This document shows, piece by piece, positions 1 through 10,650 of a stretch of 64,000 nucleotides of DNA. The stretch's first letter is position 1; the number at the start of each line of letters is the position of its first letter. The stretch covers positions 45,764,859 to 45,828,858 of the forward strand of contig OX439131.1 in assembly GCA_949318235.1 (NCBI GenBank). The letters run 5' to 3'. Below the pieces are notes generated by a model that worked only from the letters and a program-made list of their open reading frames with translations, made no database searches and was not told the origin of the DNA. The translations under genes were made by a program, and so were the position numbers. Origin of the DNA: Ecdyonurus torrentis. Its lineage: Eukaryota > Arthropoda > Insecta > Ephemeroptera > Heptageniidae.

Positions 1-146
1 CCTTGTGTGTACCTCTGGTACCCTTGGTTGCAGGTCCTCATGCTTTTTTTTAACTTTCCATCACAAAATTAAGGCAAAATAACACTTTTCTATTCTATAT
101 GTGGTATTATACATCAGTATTAAAAGTGTGTTAATTTTTTTTTACA

Positions 147-220
<74 letters not shown>

Positions 221-416
221 TATATAATATTAAATATAAATAATTAAAAAAAAATACAGAGAGAGAGAGAGAGAGAAAATGAAAAAAAAAATTTAATACT
301 GATGTAATACCACATATAGAATAAAAAAGAGTTTTTTCTTGCCTTAATTTTGTGATGGAAAGTTAAAAAAAAAGCATGAGGACCTGCAACCAAGGGTACC
401 AGAGGTACACACAAGG
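1..416. repeat. Fold-back element with (CT)n/(TA)n in the loop
   Basis: Bases 1-43 (CCTTGTGTGTACCTCTGGTA…) return inverted at 374-416; the complementarity extends inward to about 115/297 across the CATATATGTGGTATTA part. The loop holds (CT)n and (TA)n. The left end may be cut by the window edge. Confidence 0.75.
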
Positions 417-1966
417 TCAAGGTCGCATGAGATGTACATCTCACAGATCGACGTAGTGGTCTCCTGCATGGTCATGCAGGAAGATTACATCGTGATACTC
501 CTCAGAGATGCACGAGTTCTTCAACCACCAACTCAACGTTCAATGGCCAACAAGTCACTGATATATTTTACTTTAATCCATTTGAGTTAACTCACTCAGT
601 TCTGAGGAACTGAGATCAGAACCCCTAAGTCCAATAGCACACTCACAAGGAGTGATGTATCAATGCAGCTGTACGCTCACAGAGTCCGAATGTCCACACT
701 TAGCATGAACATAAAGCGCTCTGTAATTACGTACAACCTTCACGCAAAGATAGTCCTCCATGATGGTACAGAAAATTTGAACTCCTAAGTCACTGTCCTA
801 ACTGGACAATTGTGATCGACTACCAGGAAACACACCAACGAGGTATGCTCTGAAGTATGTCGCAGGGGGGCGCAGTCTTGTCAGATGTCGAGCTTTGTCG
901 AGCTCCACACGTTGTAGTCAAAGGTTACTACCCCCATTGTTGCATAAAGTCAGCATCATCAATGCACTGCACTGGCAAGAGACATTTTCATCTGCTTTAT
1001 GCATGTCCATCTTATTATTGTTACTAAAAGTTAGATTGATACATTAGTTATTAATTATTATAATTTAATGTTTCTTATTATTTAATTAATTAATCAACAA
1101 TATAAATAAAAATTTTCATATTTTTAATTTGTATTCACTGAACTTTTATGCATATGCTATAATGGAGTTTATTGCTTTAGCGCGCTGGGAAATTTAAAAG
1201 GGTCCTCTAATATAACATTACGCTTAGTGACTAATAAAGGAACAAATGTTTTGAGGCTGACTTTAAGCAATTTCTCTTACATCAGCTTTGGTTTTGACGT
1301 ACTGCACTTGCGTTTTTATGAATTAATGATTTTCACAAACTATAATTCTCCATGTATACAAGTATAGGAGATAGGAGCCAAAATAATTTTGACTATCATC
1401 AGATACGTGATCTAACAGCAAAAAGGAAAATAAACAAAAATAAATACAAAATCAACGTGTTGGTGTCTAATCCATGGATAATAAGATATGGTAATTATCA
1501 ATCTAGTATTCTAAACGATATAAAAGGTAAGTTGACAAGGGCTTTAAGTGGGATAGTTATAATTTTAATGATATTTTATAATTATTTTCAAAATAATTAA
1601 AATAGCTGAATGGTAGCAAAGAAAATAAATAAAACGAACAAATGTATAGGTTAAATATCAATTTATTATTATTTGTAAATGCTTTTTTTTTCTCTTTATA
1701 ATTAGTATACAATACCATCAAGCAAGCTGCAAAAACATTGTGTATTGTAATCACAAAATATTTAGACTTCATAGTAATATTTTTATATATCGTAGCACAG
1801 AGAAATTATAACTATTACACTTTAACTGAACTACAATAAAAATTTGTAATAAGCCAAACATCATTATATCAAAATATAAATGAAATTAACATGCAGGTTT
1901 TAAATTATTATTCTGATCACAGTTTTTAGACCTGGTAAATATATATATTTTTAATTACATATTATT
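417..1966. other. No gene seen
   Basis: AT-rich except for an ordinary-composition patch at about 420-960 in which no exon or RNA gene could be recognised. At 1226-1320 there is half of the fold-back family also seen at 40408-40564 (GACTAATAAAGGAACAAATG, GACTTTAAGCAATTTC). A small 82-codon frame at 1352-1600 has no protein-like features. Confidence 0.4.
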
Positions 1967-2113
1967 ACAGTCAACCAAGGGTAAAATTGAATATGTATGG
2001 TAAAATGTAAACTCCAATCATGTGCAAGCTTTCATTTTTACCTATCTCACTAGACACAGAGCACTTTGAAAGCTGGTCTGTGATTGGATTTCAATTTCAC
2101 CTTAGTTGACTGT
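1967..2113. repeat. Short fold-back MITE
   Basis: ACAGTCAACCAAGGGTAAAA at the left pairs with TTTCACCTTAGTTGACTGT at the right; about 147 bp in total. Confidence 0.6.
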
Positions 2114-2564
2114 ATATTAATATTTATATTTTAATTATTTGTTTAAACATGGAAATGATAATATAACCTTTTTTTTTTTTTTTTAAATACTTGAAATAAG
2201 CATAATATTATAATAATTATTTGATCAGGGCAAAGGCGTTATTGTCTTGCTGGAAGAATTAAGCATATTTTTGATGTGGGAAAACAATTTTTTTTTTTTT
2301 TTTTTTTTTTTTAAAGTCTTATACTTGACAGGCAATCTTCATTTACGAGAAATGCAACTTACAAGATGCTGAATCAATAAATTTATTGATTAAAAGATAT
2401 TGCAAAGCATATTGTAAATCAAATTGTTCAAATATCTAATTCCTGCGACTGCAAATGCATACATCATTTAATATAAGGACGAAATTTACCTAACTTTAAC
2501 TAATTTAGCTTGTAAGTTTGCACTGGTCAATATAATTATGTGTGTTAAAGATTGTCTGCTCAAC

Positions 2565-3023
2565 GAGGAAGTCTACACAAAGTTAACCTCTAGGTTTGAA
2601 AACGTCATTTGAAAGAGAAAAAGTTGTAGATAAACTGGAAAATTGATGTTTTATTTAATAAAAGAAGAAATAAGAAATGTCAATTCCCAACCCTTTGCCG
2701 ACTATGACGTCATTTGTTTACATTCGATTTTCAATTGTCGTCTGGATTTCATGCAACTGCTACAAATTCAAAAAAATTAACGACCAACGGCTGTCTTTCA
2801 ACAATATATGGGATCGTTTGAAATCCAGAAGACAATTGAAAATCAGATGTAAACAAATGACGTCATAGTCGGCAAAGGGTTGGGAATTGAATTTTTTTAT
2901 TTCTTCTTTTATTAAATAAAACGTCAATTTTGCAGGTAATTGCCTACGTCAAGTTTAACTACTACTTTTTCTCTTTCAAATGACGTATTCAAACCTAGGG
3001 GTTAACTTTGTGTAGACTTCCTC
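2565..3023. repeat. Large palindromic element, about 460 bp
   Basis: GAGGAAGTCTACACAAAGTT … CCCAACCCTTTGCCGACTAT pairs along nearly its whole length with ATAGTCGGCAAAGGGTTGGG … AACTTTGTGTAGACTTCCTC. The small frame at 2677-2868 is a by-product of the palindrome. Confidence 0.8.
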
Positions 3024-3310
3024 ATTACTCTATTTTTCCATTTCTCAACTAAGAATTACTATATTTCTGTGGACATCATCAATGTAAGACACTTTTTTTT
3101 TATGGTCTTTCCTTTTATGAGACAGACATTCTTTAAAAACAAAAATATTACAGATTGCTTACAAGTATAAGACTTTGGTTTTTAGACATTAAAGAAAATA
3201 TATCAAATTTTAAAATTAATTACTCGCTATATATAACCAATTAAAAAAAAAAATAGATATATTAAGGAAAATAAACCATTGTGGTTATAGGTATGTTAAA
3301 TTTGAAAGAA

Positions 3311-3651
3311 AAGGATAGGAGTAACTAGAGCCTTACCATAGTGAAGAGAGTCACACAGTTTGGTGAAAATCTTACTAACATAGAATATTTCGGCAATAAA
3401 CGTCATGAGAGATGGAGTATGTTTTTGCCTTCATCCGTCCTTACAGACTCATTTATAATGAATGATCATTCATGGTTTTTCTCTGAGTTTGTAAGGACTG
3501 GTGAAGGTAAAACACATTCCATCACATTTGATGTTTATTGCCAAAATATATCCAGTGTGTTAGTTTTTTTATCTCTGTGCTAGCAAGATTTTCACCGAAC
3601 TATGGAACTTTCTTCTTCTTCTCTTCTTTTTGCTGATTTCTCCTATCTTTA
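3311..3651. repeat. Fold-back element, GGATAGGAG-arm family
   Basis: Left arm AAAGGATAGGAGTAAC … GGTGAAAATCTTACTAAC, right arm GCTAGCAAGATTTTCACCG … TTTCTCCTATC; arms diverged. The frame at 3341-3583 has no protein features. Confidence 0.5.
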
Positions 3652-3884
3652 ATTTTCAAATTTATAATAGCTAAATGCAATGGTTTATTTTCCTTAATAT
3701 CTCAACTTTAAAACAATGACATTTTAATTTAATGCAAAAATTTTGATCTAATTAATATAACAAACACAATTTCAGAATTAATTCAATCAAGTTAAATACA
3801 GGCACTTTATTTAGTATTTTTATTATTATAATTTTAGTCATAGACTTTGATTTTCCATTGCAACATTATTGTGCAATATAATAC

Positions 3885-4642
3885 CAGAGTCCCCTCCACC
3901 TTTCAGGTCTGAGACAAGCTCCGCGTCAGCTGTGAAACAAATGAGTGAGCGAACCTACCGATTTAAAATTGTGCGTTAATCAAATGGGCACTTCCGAGGG
4001 TTTTAAAAATAGAAATAAATGGATTTCTAAGAATATTTTTTGCTCCTCCAAATATCTAAGTGATACTCTCTGGGCTAAATACAATTTTTTTAATATTTGA
4101 GTGCTGGAAAGGGAAGAAAATTGAGGCTAAACTTGAATGGCGGGAAGGAAAGTCACGGAAAGTGACTACTACGTCACTTTATAAATTTTCCTTCAACGTA
4201 TTATTGTTTAATTTCTAAATCATCATAAACCTATCTGAAATTATTGTTCTATTACATGTTTGCTTAATGAAATTTTTTAAAAATAATATTAAGTAGTAAA
4301 ACAACGAAAATATAATTGTGACGTCATCAAAATCACTCACTTTTCGTATGACTCAGACTTAAAAGTATGAGTTTTCAGAGGCATTTTTCTCATTGTTAGA
4401 ATACTTCTAGGACTTAAAAAATTTAATCAGTGCATAGAATGGTTCTTTAGCTTTGTATTGAGTACATAAAAATAACTCCAAGTACTCATGAGTGCCTGAA
4501 TGAAGAGTTTTCCCGAAAGCTTCAGGATGGCTTGCCGCCATAAGAAAAGCACAGAGAAGGCCATTTCGCGGGCTTTCGCTCGGTTCTGCCAGCTAGCTAG
4601 TGGAGGGGGGTAGCTCAGACCTGTTAGGTGGAGGGGACTCTG
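3885..4642. repeat. Element of about 760 bp with inverted ends
   Basis: CCAGAGTCCCCTCCACCTTTCAGGTCTGAG at the left and its inverted version CTCAGACCTGTTAGGTGGAGGGGACTCTG at the right, about 30 bases each, with an unrelated interior. No transposase. The longer strings are described by position: left 3885-3914, right 4614-4642. Confidence 0.6.
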
Positions 4643-4982
4643 AATACACACACTGTGCAGCAAACTATAAAATATATATCAGTACAATTATGTGTATTGT
4701 GTGTGTACAAACAAGTTTAAAATCATGTGACTAGCAGTTATTTAAAATATAATTTCTGAAAAACCAACAAATTTGTGCCTTTTTCTTTAATTAATATAAA
4801 AAATGGTGGAAAAAATAAGTCTTATAGGACAGATTTAAGTACATTAAAAGTGCAGAATATTATTTAAAAAGACAGTGGTCATAACTTTAACATAATTAGG
4901 AACAGAATAGAAATTTACTGGCCATACAGAAAAATGTATAGTAATGGAACAAAAATGTAAAGTTGTAAAAAACAAACATATT

Positions 4983-5116
4983 GGATAGAATTACCAGCAA
5001 GGGCCTTAACACAGTAGAAGATATATGGAGAGTTTGAGGTATCATGTGCAATGTGAAACCTCAACCTCTCCATAGAACTTCTACTATGGTAAGGCCCTTG
5101 TTGGTAATTCTATCCT
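4983..5116. repeat. Small palindrome, ACCAGCAAGG family
   Basis: GGATAGAATTACCAGCAAGG … TATGGAGAG pairs with CTCTCCATAGAACTTCTACT … GGTAATTCTATCC. Same family as 24328-24680. Confidence 0.7.
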
Positions 5117-5430
5117 TTTCTTTATTATTGATCCTAAACTGCGATGTTTTTTTTCCTTAAATTGATAGAAAACATATCGGGTGATATTTTAATTGGTAAC
5201 CTCAGCAATTGAGTTACACTCTGTATAATGCCTTATTGATAGGTAGAGATCATAATATCTGGGATGTATAGTCTCATATAGATCTAATAATGATCCAAAA
5301 TATCACCATTTGAAACTAGAATCAAATAAATCAATTGAAAATAATCACCATTTTTATAAAGGGTATTTAAAACTTTATAGAAAAACTTTCATTTTTGTTC
5401 CATGATACATTTTTCTGCATCAAAAAGTTA

Positions 5431-5754
5431 AAGGCGTAGAACACCTTGAAAAAAAAGTTGCGTAATATCCTAACAAACCTGAAAATCAACGTTGATTTGG
5501 CCGGAGTCATTGATTTCTAATTTATTTTCCATTCACAAAATGCCGCTGACGGTCACTGACGTCACAGCTCGCCTGGTCCACGCACAAGTAAACGCACAAG
5601 TAAACCGGGCGAGCTGTGACTTCAGTGACCGGCAGCGCCATTTTGTGAATGGAAAATAAATTAGAAATCAATGACTCCGGCCAAATCAACGTTGATTTTC
5701 AGGTTTGTTAGGATATTACACAACTTTTTTGTACACTGTGTTCTACGCCTTTAA
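5431..5754. repeat. Palindromic element, GGCGTAGAAC family
   Basis: AAAGGCGTAGAACACCTTGA … GACGTCACAGCTCGCC pairs with GGCGAGCTGTGAC … TTCTACGCCTTT. Diverged or partial copies lie at 32009-32290 and 34510-34640 inside the serpin array. Confidence 0.75.
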
Positions 5755-5771
5755 CCACAGTAGATGGTACA

Positions 5772-5956
5772 GTAGTCCATCTCCTATAGCGGGAATGTCA
5801 GATCGAATGCGCGCCATAATTCCGACTGGGTGAAGGTGGCAGAACTAGAAGCCGTAATTTGAAGTAATGTTACGTGTAGTTCTGACAACTTCACCCAGTC
5901 GGAATTATGGCGCGCATTTGATCTGACATTCCCGCTATAGGAGATGGACTACTGTA
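5772..5956. repeat. Palindrome of about 185 bp
   Basis: GTAGTCCATCTCCTATAGCG … CCGACTGGGTGAAG pairs with CTTCACCCAGTCGG … CGCTATAGGAGATGGACTAC; arms almost perfect. Confidence 0.75.
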
Positions 5957-6274
5957 TAATATACTGTGGCCTTTAACATAATAGAATATTTAACAAAGTA
6001 ATACAATTAAAAATGTTGCAAAAGAAATATATACTGAACAGAATCAGAATAAAAAATTGAAATTTATGATGTTAAAAAATTATTATTACTATTATTAATT
6101 TTAACATCAATTATTGAATTCTGTTTTAACATTATATATATTTTTTCTTCAATGAAATGCATATTTTAACAATATTATGATGTGAATATTGACATAATAT
6201 TTTAACAATATTGTGATGTGAAAATTGTAAAGTAGGCACTGTCTTCATCTTCACACAAACACAGATAAGAGTGT

Positions 6275-6411
6275 TTAATTTTGTGGCTTTAAGAAGCTTC
6301 CAGCAAATAGATTAATGCGAGGAGTTCTATGACTTAAAAAGAATAAGAAAGGATGCTGTACGTTGACAATTGGTGGTGGAGCTAACATCATTCTTGTTGC
6401 CATGATCATAC
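6275..6411 (-). CDS. Serpin variable exon 8.24, Arg-Met bait; most distal exon found
   Basis: Acceptor GTCGTGCTTGCAG, phase 1; 45 codons. Loop GMIMATRMMLAPPPIV places Arg at P1 and Met at P1'. s4B NVQHPFLFFLSHRTPRIN, s5B LFAGSFLKPQN, TAA. Too short for ordinary ORF detection; found by its H-P-F motif and acceptor. No consensus donor or AATAAA was seen close downstream, so the end of the transcript is unresolved. Confidence 0.9.
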
Positions 6412-6711
6412 CTGCAAGCACGACACATTATTGTAGTTTATACTTTCTAATTGTTACACTAGTAATAATAATAATAACATTGTGAGCCAGCAGCAGCATG
6501 CAAGTAAATAAACACATTTAACAGAAAACATAGAAAAATAAACTTTAATATTTGTTATATTGAACTTTAAGAAAATTGAGTGCAATTAAATAGTCTTATC
6601 AAAATAAATTAACTGATTTCTGAATGTAAATATTGAATCTTATATTGTTAAGAATTTAAAAGTAAAAATATAGAGAAAACTATAGTTGTATGAAGTAAAG
6701 TTCTATAGTTT

Positions 6712-6748
<37 letters not shown>

Positions 6749-6837
6749 AGCACAGATAATTATAAAAGATTTGATATAAAAACACATAGATATATTAGTA
6801 AAAATTGGGGAATGGGAGATAGTATGAGCTTACACTT

Positions 6838-7185
6838 ACAGGGATGCAAGGCAGAGAAAATATTCTAACCCAGGCCAAAATTAAATTTATAAAAAGCGTA
6901 TGTAAGTGGCTCATATTGCTTTGTAGAAAGTGAGCTCTAGCCTGGGTAAGAATATTTTCTCTACCTTGTGTCCCTGTATGTCCAATATAAGAAGAGAGGT
7001 TATTACAACCGGATGCACCCCTTTTTCTGACACAATTTTCCCCAAATAAACACCAAAATTTTACAGGTGATCAATGTAATATTGAAGTTAATACGTGTTA
7101 AATTTTATTTCTATAACTTAATTACAATCCGAGAAAAGGGGATGCATCCGGTTGTACTAACCTCTCTTCTTATATTGGGTGGTGT
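6838..7185. repeat. Two adjacent palindromes just upstream of exon 8.24
   Basis: One has arms at about 6838-6880 and 6937-6975 (CAGGGATGCAAGGCAGAGAA versus TTCTCTACCTTGTGTCCCTG). The second has arms at about 6989-7030 and 7139-7183 (ATAAGAAGAGAGGTTATTAC versus GTACTAACCTCTCTTCTTAT). Confidence 0.65.
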
Positions 7186-7803
7186 ATGTGTTTTTCTATC
7201 AAATTTTTTATAATTATCAACCATCGCATAGACGTTTTTTTCCTAATATTTATTATTTTACTAACACAAAGATAAGAAAGAACACATCAGATTTACAAAT
7301 ACTGTTTGAGGTTGACTTTAAGTGATTTCCATAACACCTTGCTTCCATTTCAATGTACTACTCAAGCACACTACATTGAAACTGATGCAGATGTTAGCAA
7401 AATTGATTAAAGTCAACTTCAAAGCAGTTGCTTCTTTATTAGTCAAAAGACCTTTTTGTAAAATACAAAAAAAAAAAAAAAAAATAATAATAATAATAAT
7501 AAAAAAACATTGTGTATTTTAATTAGTAGTGTACCTAAAGAAACTACATAATTATGGCCAGTCTGCAAGGACTGACAAAGGCACACACACATGTTTCTTT
7601 TATATGTGTAGCCTTTTGTGCCAAAAGCTTTTAAATGTGTTCTTTATTATCCCCATGCTAGCCAGATTTTGCAGCAAAATTTAAGACCACCTCTTCACAA
7701 CAGCTAGTTTTCTCTCTCCTTTACTTTTCATTAATTACAAATACACATTCTATAATACATTATTATAATCTATTTTATAAATATAAAAATAATTCTGTAA
7801 ATT

Positions 7804-7916
7804 TTAACATACTTCACAATTAGTACAAAAGAAGGGTTCACAGTTTACCCCCCAAAATAGCAATGGTTTCACCCTAATCAAAAACATATAGAAAACACAC
7901 AGAACTACAAATACAG
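7804..7916 (-). pseudogene. Possible relic of a serpin variable exon
   Basis: An array-like acceptor (TTACTTTATAG) opens an in-phase frame AVFVVLCVFYMFLIRVK then PLLFWGVNCEP and a stop at 7804. The start resembles a loop with Cys at residue 7 and the end resembles s5B, but the middle (rest of loop and H-P-F) is missing. It may be an exon with an internal deletion, or chance. Confidence 0.25.
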
Positions 7917-8329
7917 CTATAAAGTAAAGAATATAAAGAGCAGATGCAAATAAAGTAAAAGACCTCACAGGAACAAATAGCGTAAGTGTCACATGACCTT
8001 CAAATACAAAGTTTGCAATCATAGAAATAATAATAATACGATATAACTCTCTCTATTCTCTCACACCAAACTCAATTTATATTTTACAGTTTATTTGAAT
8101 AACAATACAACTTTTTTTTTTTTTACATTGGATGTTACCCCAGCATATCAAAATTTTACACTTGCATATTAACTTCCTCTAGTCCATACTGTATAATATT
8201 TTTATTTTAGGTTGAAAATGAGATTGCACAGTGATTTGACTAAAACTGAAAGGGCACAAATAACGTGTATACAAGTAAAGTAAAATTAATTACAAATGTT
8301 TAAACCGTTTCGGTATGAATATTTAATCA

Positions 8330-9643
8330 ACGAAAGGATAGGAGAAACCAACAAGTGCTTTACCACGATGAGGTCTTGAGTGAGTCTTGATGGCACAGGT
8401 TACACAAATATTTACAAGCAACTGAAGAAGATTATTTTTATTATATATAAATGACCTCCCATTACATGTTGACAATTCTGTACATACAATCGGATATGCA
8501 GATGACTCTAATTTTAAAGTAACAGCCCCCAATAATGAAATATTATCTACTAAAATAAAAGTTCTTATATCTAAAGTCAAAAATTATTTTAACCAAAATG
8601 GATTAAAATTAAATGTAGATAAGACTGAAATTGTTCAGTTTCAAAACATCAAAAATAAAAATGACAGGATAAATAACATAGATTTCGATTTAGACTCAAT
8701 CATCTTAGCCAAACAAACAAAATTTTTGGGGATTATAATTGATAATAATTTGAGATGGTGTGAACATATTGATTATATCTCTAAAAAATTAGCTTCTACT
8801 ATTTTTGCTATAAAGGAGTTAAAACATGAAAGCCAAATAGACTGTCTAATCACAATGTATTATGCTAATTTTCATTGCCATGTAAAATATGGTATTGTAT
8901 GTTGGGGTAATTCAGTGGATGCAATTAGAGTTTTCAGATTGCAAAAGAAAGTTATAAGAATAATATGTGGAGCTAAATATAGATCCGAGTGTAGAGAATT
9001 GTACAAAATATTAACTGTTTTAACTGTTCCCTGTGTTTATATACTTGAATGTGCCATGAAAGTCAAATTAAACCTCCCATTTTTTACTAATCATGAAATT
9101 AAACATTGTCATAACACAAGAAATAGTAAAATGCAAATACAAAATATTTATAAAAGAACTGAAATGTATAATAGAGGTCCCTTTTGTGGTTGTTTGAAAA
9201 TATATAACAGTTTGCCTTTAGAATTAAAAAAACAAAACGACCCAACTAGTTTTAAAAAAGCGCTTAAAATCTTACTATTAAATAAACAATATTACTCAGA
9301 GGATGAATATTTACAGGACCAACTCTAATATTTTTTTGTATCTAATATTTTCTTTAATATGTTGTGTAATGTTTGAATGTGTTTTATTGACAATCATTTC
9401 TAATTGTGTTTATATATATGTATATATAATGTACAATAACCTAAGCGGATACACTTTTGTGTATTTTGATTGTAGGATGAAAGAAATGAATAAATATATT
9501 TTGAATTTTGAAGAAGGCTATTGCCCTCGTAACATCTTAGTAAACTTTTAAATATGTATTTGTGTAACCTGTGCCATCAAGACTTTCACCAAGCTACGGA
9601 CCTCATCATGGTAAGGCACTGCTTGTCGGTTTCTCCTATCCTT
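8330..9643. repeat. Fold-back element arms flanking a LINE fragment
   Basis: The arm at 8334-8412 (AAGGATAGGAGAAACCAAC … GATGGCACAGGTTACACAAA) is matched in inverted orientation at about 9548-9643 (TTTGTGTAACCTGTGCCATC … GTTTCTCCTATCCTTT). Arms of about 80-95 bases with the LINE piece in the loop. Related arms with GGATAG ends occur at 3311-3651, 4983-5116 and 24328-24680. Confidence 0.7.
8415..9535 (+). mobile_element. Truncated CR1/Jockey-type LINE fragment (reverse transcriptase C-terminal part)
   Basis: From 8426 a frame runs to 9328: LFLLYINDLPLHVDNSVHTI, then GYADDS with the catalytic YADD at 8495-8506, later FLGIIIDNNLRW, the HNTRN block and KIYNSLPLELK. These are the last RT motifs and C-terminal region of CR1/Jockey-like ORF2; everything before the F-L-L-Y-I-N-D box is missing. 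The 3' end carries AATGAATAAATA-type sequence and short TTTTGAA repeats. It sits inside a fold-back element (8330-9643). Confidence 0.8.
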
Positions 9644-10020
9644 TCTTTGATTACACACACATACCCATGTATACAAGTAAAAAAAAAAAGGGGGGTCATT
9701 AGGGGGAATTGAGATGATTATTATTATTTAATATGACCCCATAAGGCCTCATGTTGAGTTCAATAATAATTTTCTCTCTTATCTGTTACCTACAGATCCT
9801 GAAGATTTTATGATATATGCTATTATTTAAATGACGTTAAAAACAGAGGCACCAACTTTAAAATTAAGACATTCCAAATTCAACCCTTCAACATACTTTT
9901 TTGTCATATAAAAGGCACATGGGTTTCAACTGTGCAATGGCATTTAAACTTTAATATTTTTACATGACAAAATTGTGTCAACATAAAAATATTTAACAAA
10001 GTAAACTACACATAAAAAGA

Positions 10021-10059
<39 letters not shown>

Positions 10060-10486
10060 TGTTATAAATTATGAGATGCAACCATTATATAAACACACAT
10101 TATATCTCTTAACCCTTCTTTACTCTCACAAACTGGGGAGTAAACTTTTAAAGTAGTTAACCCACTTTCTATTGTAGACCCAGAATTCATGACATCATGA
10201 ATTCCTAAAGTTGCCTACTTCAACAATTTTTTAACCCCAGTTTGTGAGGCTACAGATGGATTAAGAACCATAATAGATGTATAAATGAGGGTCCCATCTC
10301 ATAAATTATATGTTTTTCATTTAATGTTCTGATGCCAGTGTAAGTATTGTATTACAGCACCGATATCATTTATAAAATACACACTTTTACGTGTTTTAAT
10401 TTAGCAAAAAAATATACTTAAATTTCTATGCCATGGTAACATCCAAATACTCATAAATATGTACATATATATCTCACTATCACACA
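9644..10486. other. Interval between LINE fold-back and exon 8.23
   Basis: Holds a repeat C copy, a poly-A run of about 33 bases (10025-10057) and a fold-back at about 10108-10262 (TACTCTCACAAACTGGG versus AACCCCAGTTTGTGAGG) whose relative occurs at 14221-14345. No exon seen. Confidence 0.4.
9690..9930. repeat. Repeat family C (copies at about 9.69-9.93, 24.89-25.27 and 38.12-38.42 kb)
   Basis: Three diverged copies share a CCCATAAGAGCCCATGTTAATTTC-like centre, a following TTCAATAAT and TCTCTCTTATCTG tract, and a TTTAAAATTAAGA-like stretch. No ends with clear inverted repeats and no coding frame. Class unknown. Each copy is within the serpin gene. Confidence 0.45.
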
Positions 10487-10650
10487 CTAAAGTTCATCCT
10501 TAGGTTTGAGGGCAGCTGAGGGTAAAGATAATTTTCCAGAGAACAAGGTGAAATCCCGGAGTGCAACCAAATGGAAGAGGAAAGGATGATCAGCAATAAT
10601 TATAATTCTCTCCTGGATCATGGCAGAGCGTTTCATTCTGACCACAGCCC
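10487..10650 (-). CDS. Serpin variable exon 8.23: furin-type bait and KDEL ER-retention signal
   Basis: Acceptor TTTTGTGTAG, phase 1; 54 codons. Loop GAVVRMKRSAMIQERI contains R-M-K-R|S, the R-x-K/R-R consensus cut by furin-like proprotein convertases, with Arg at P1 if the loop is one residue longer than in the sister exons. s4B IIADHPFLFHLVALRDF, s5B TLFSGKLSLPSAAL, and the chain ends KPKDEL then TAG. With the constant signal peptide this predicts an ER-retained convertase inhibitor, the counterpart of the Spn4A form of Drosophila Spn42Da (RRKR bait, HDEL end) and of an amphioxus KDEL serpin. A donor GTGAGA follows the stop by nine bases. Confidence 0.94.

Noticed and set aside
4427..4663. 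Minus-strand frame with LKLSGKLF, resembling serpin s5B
   Set aside because: No H-P-F motif, no in-phase acceptor, and the segment includes the inverted end of a transposable element (3885-4642).
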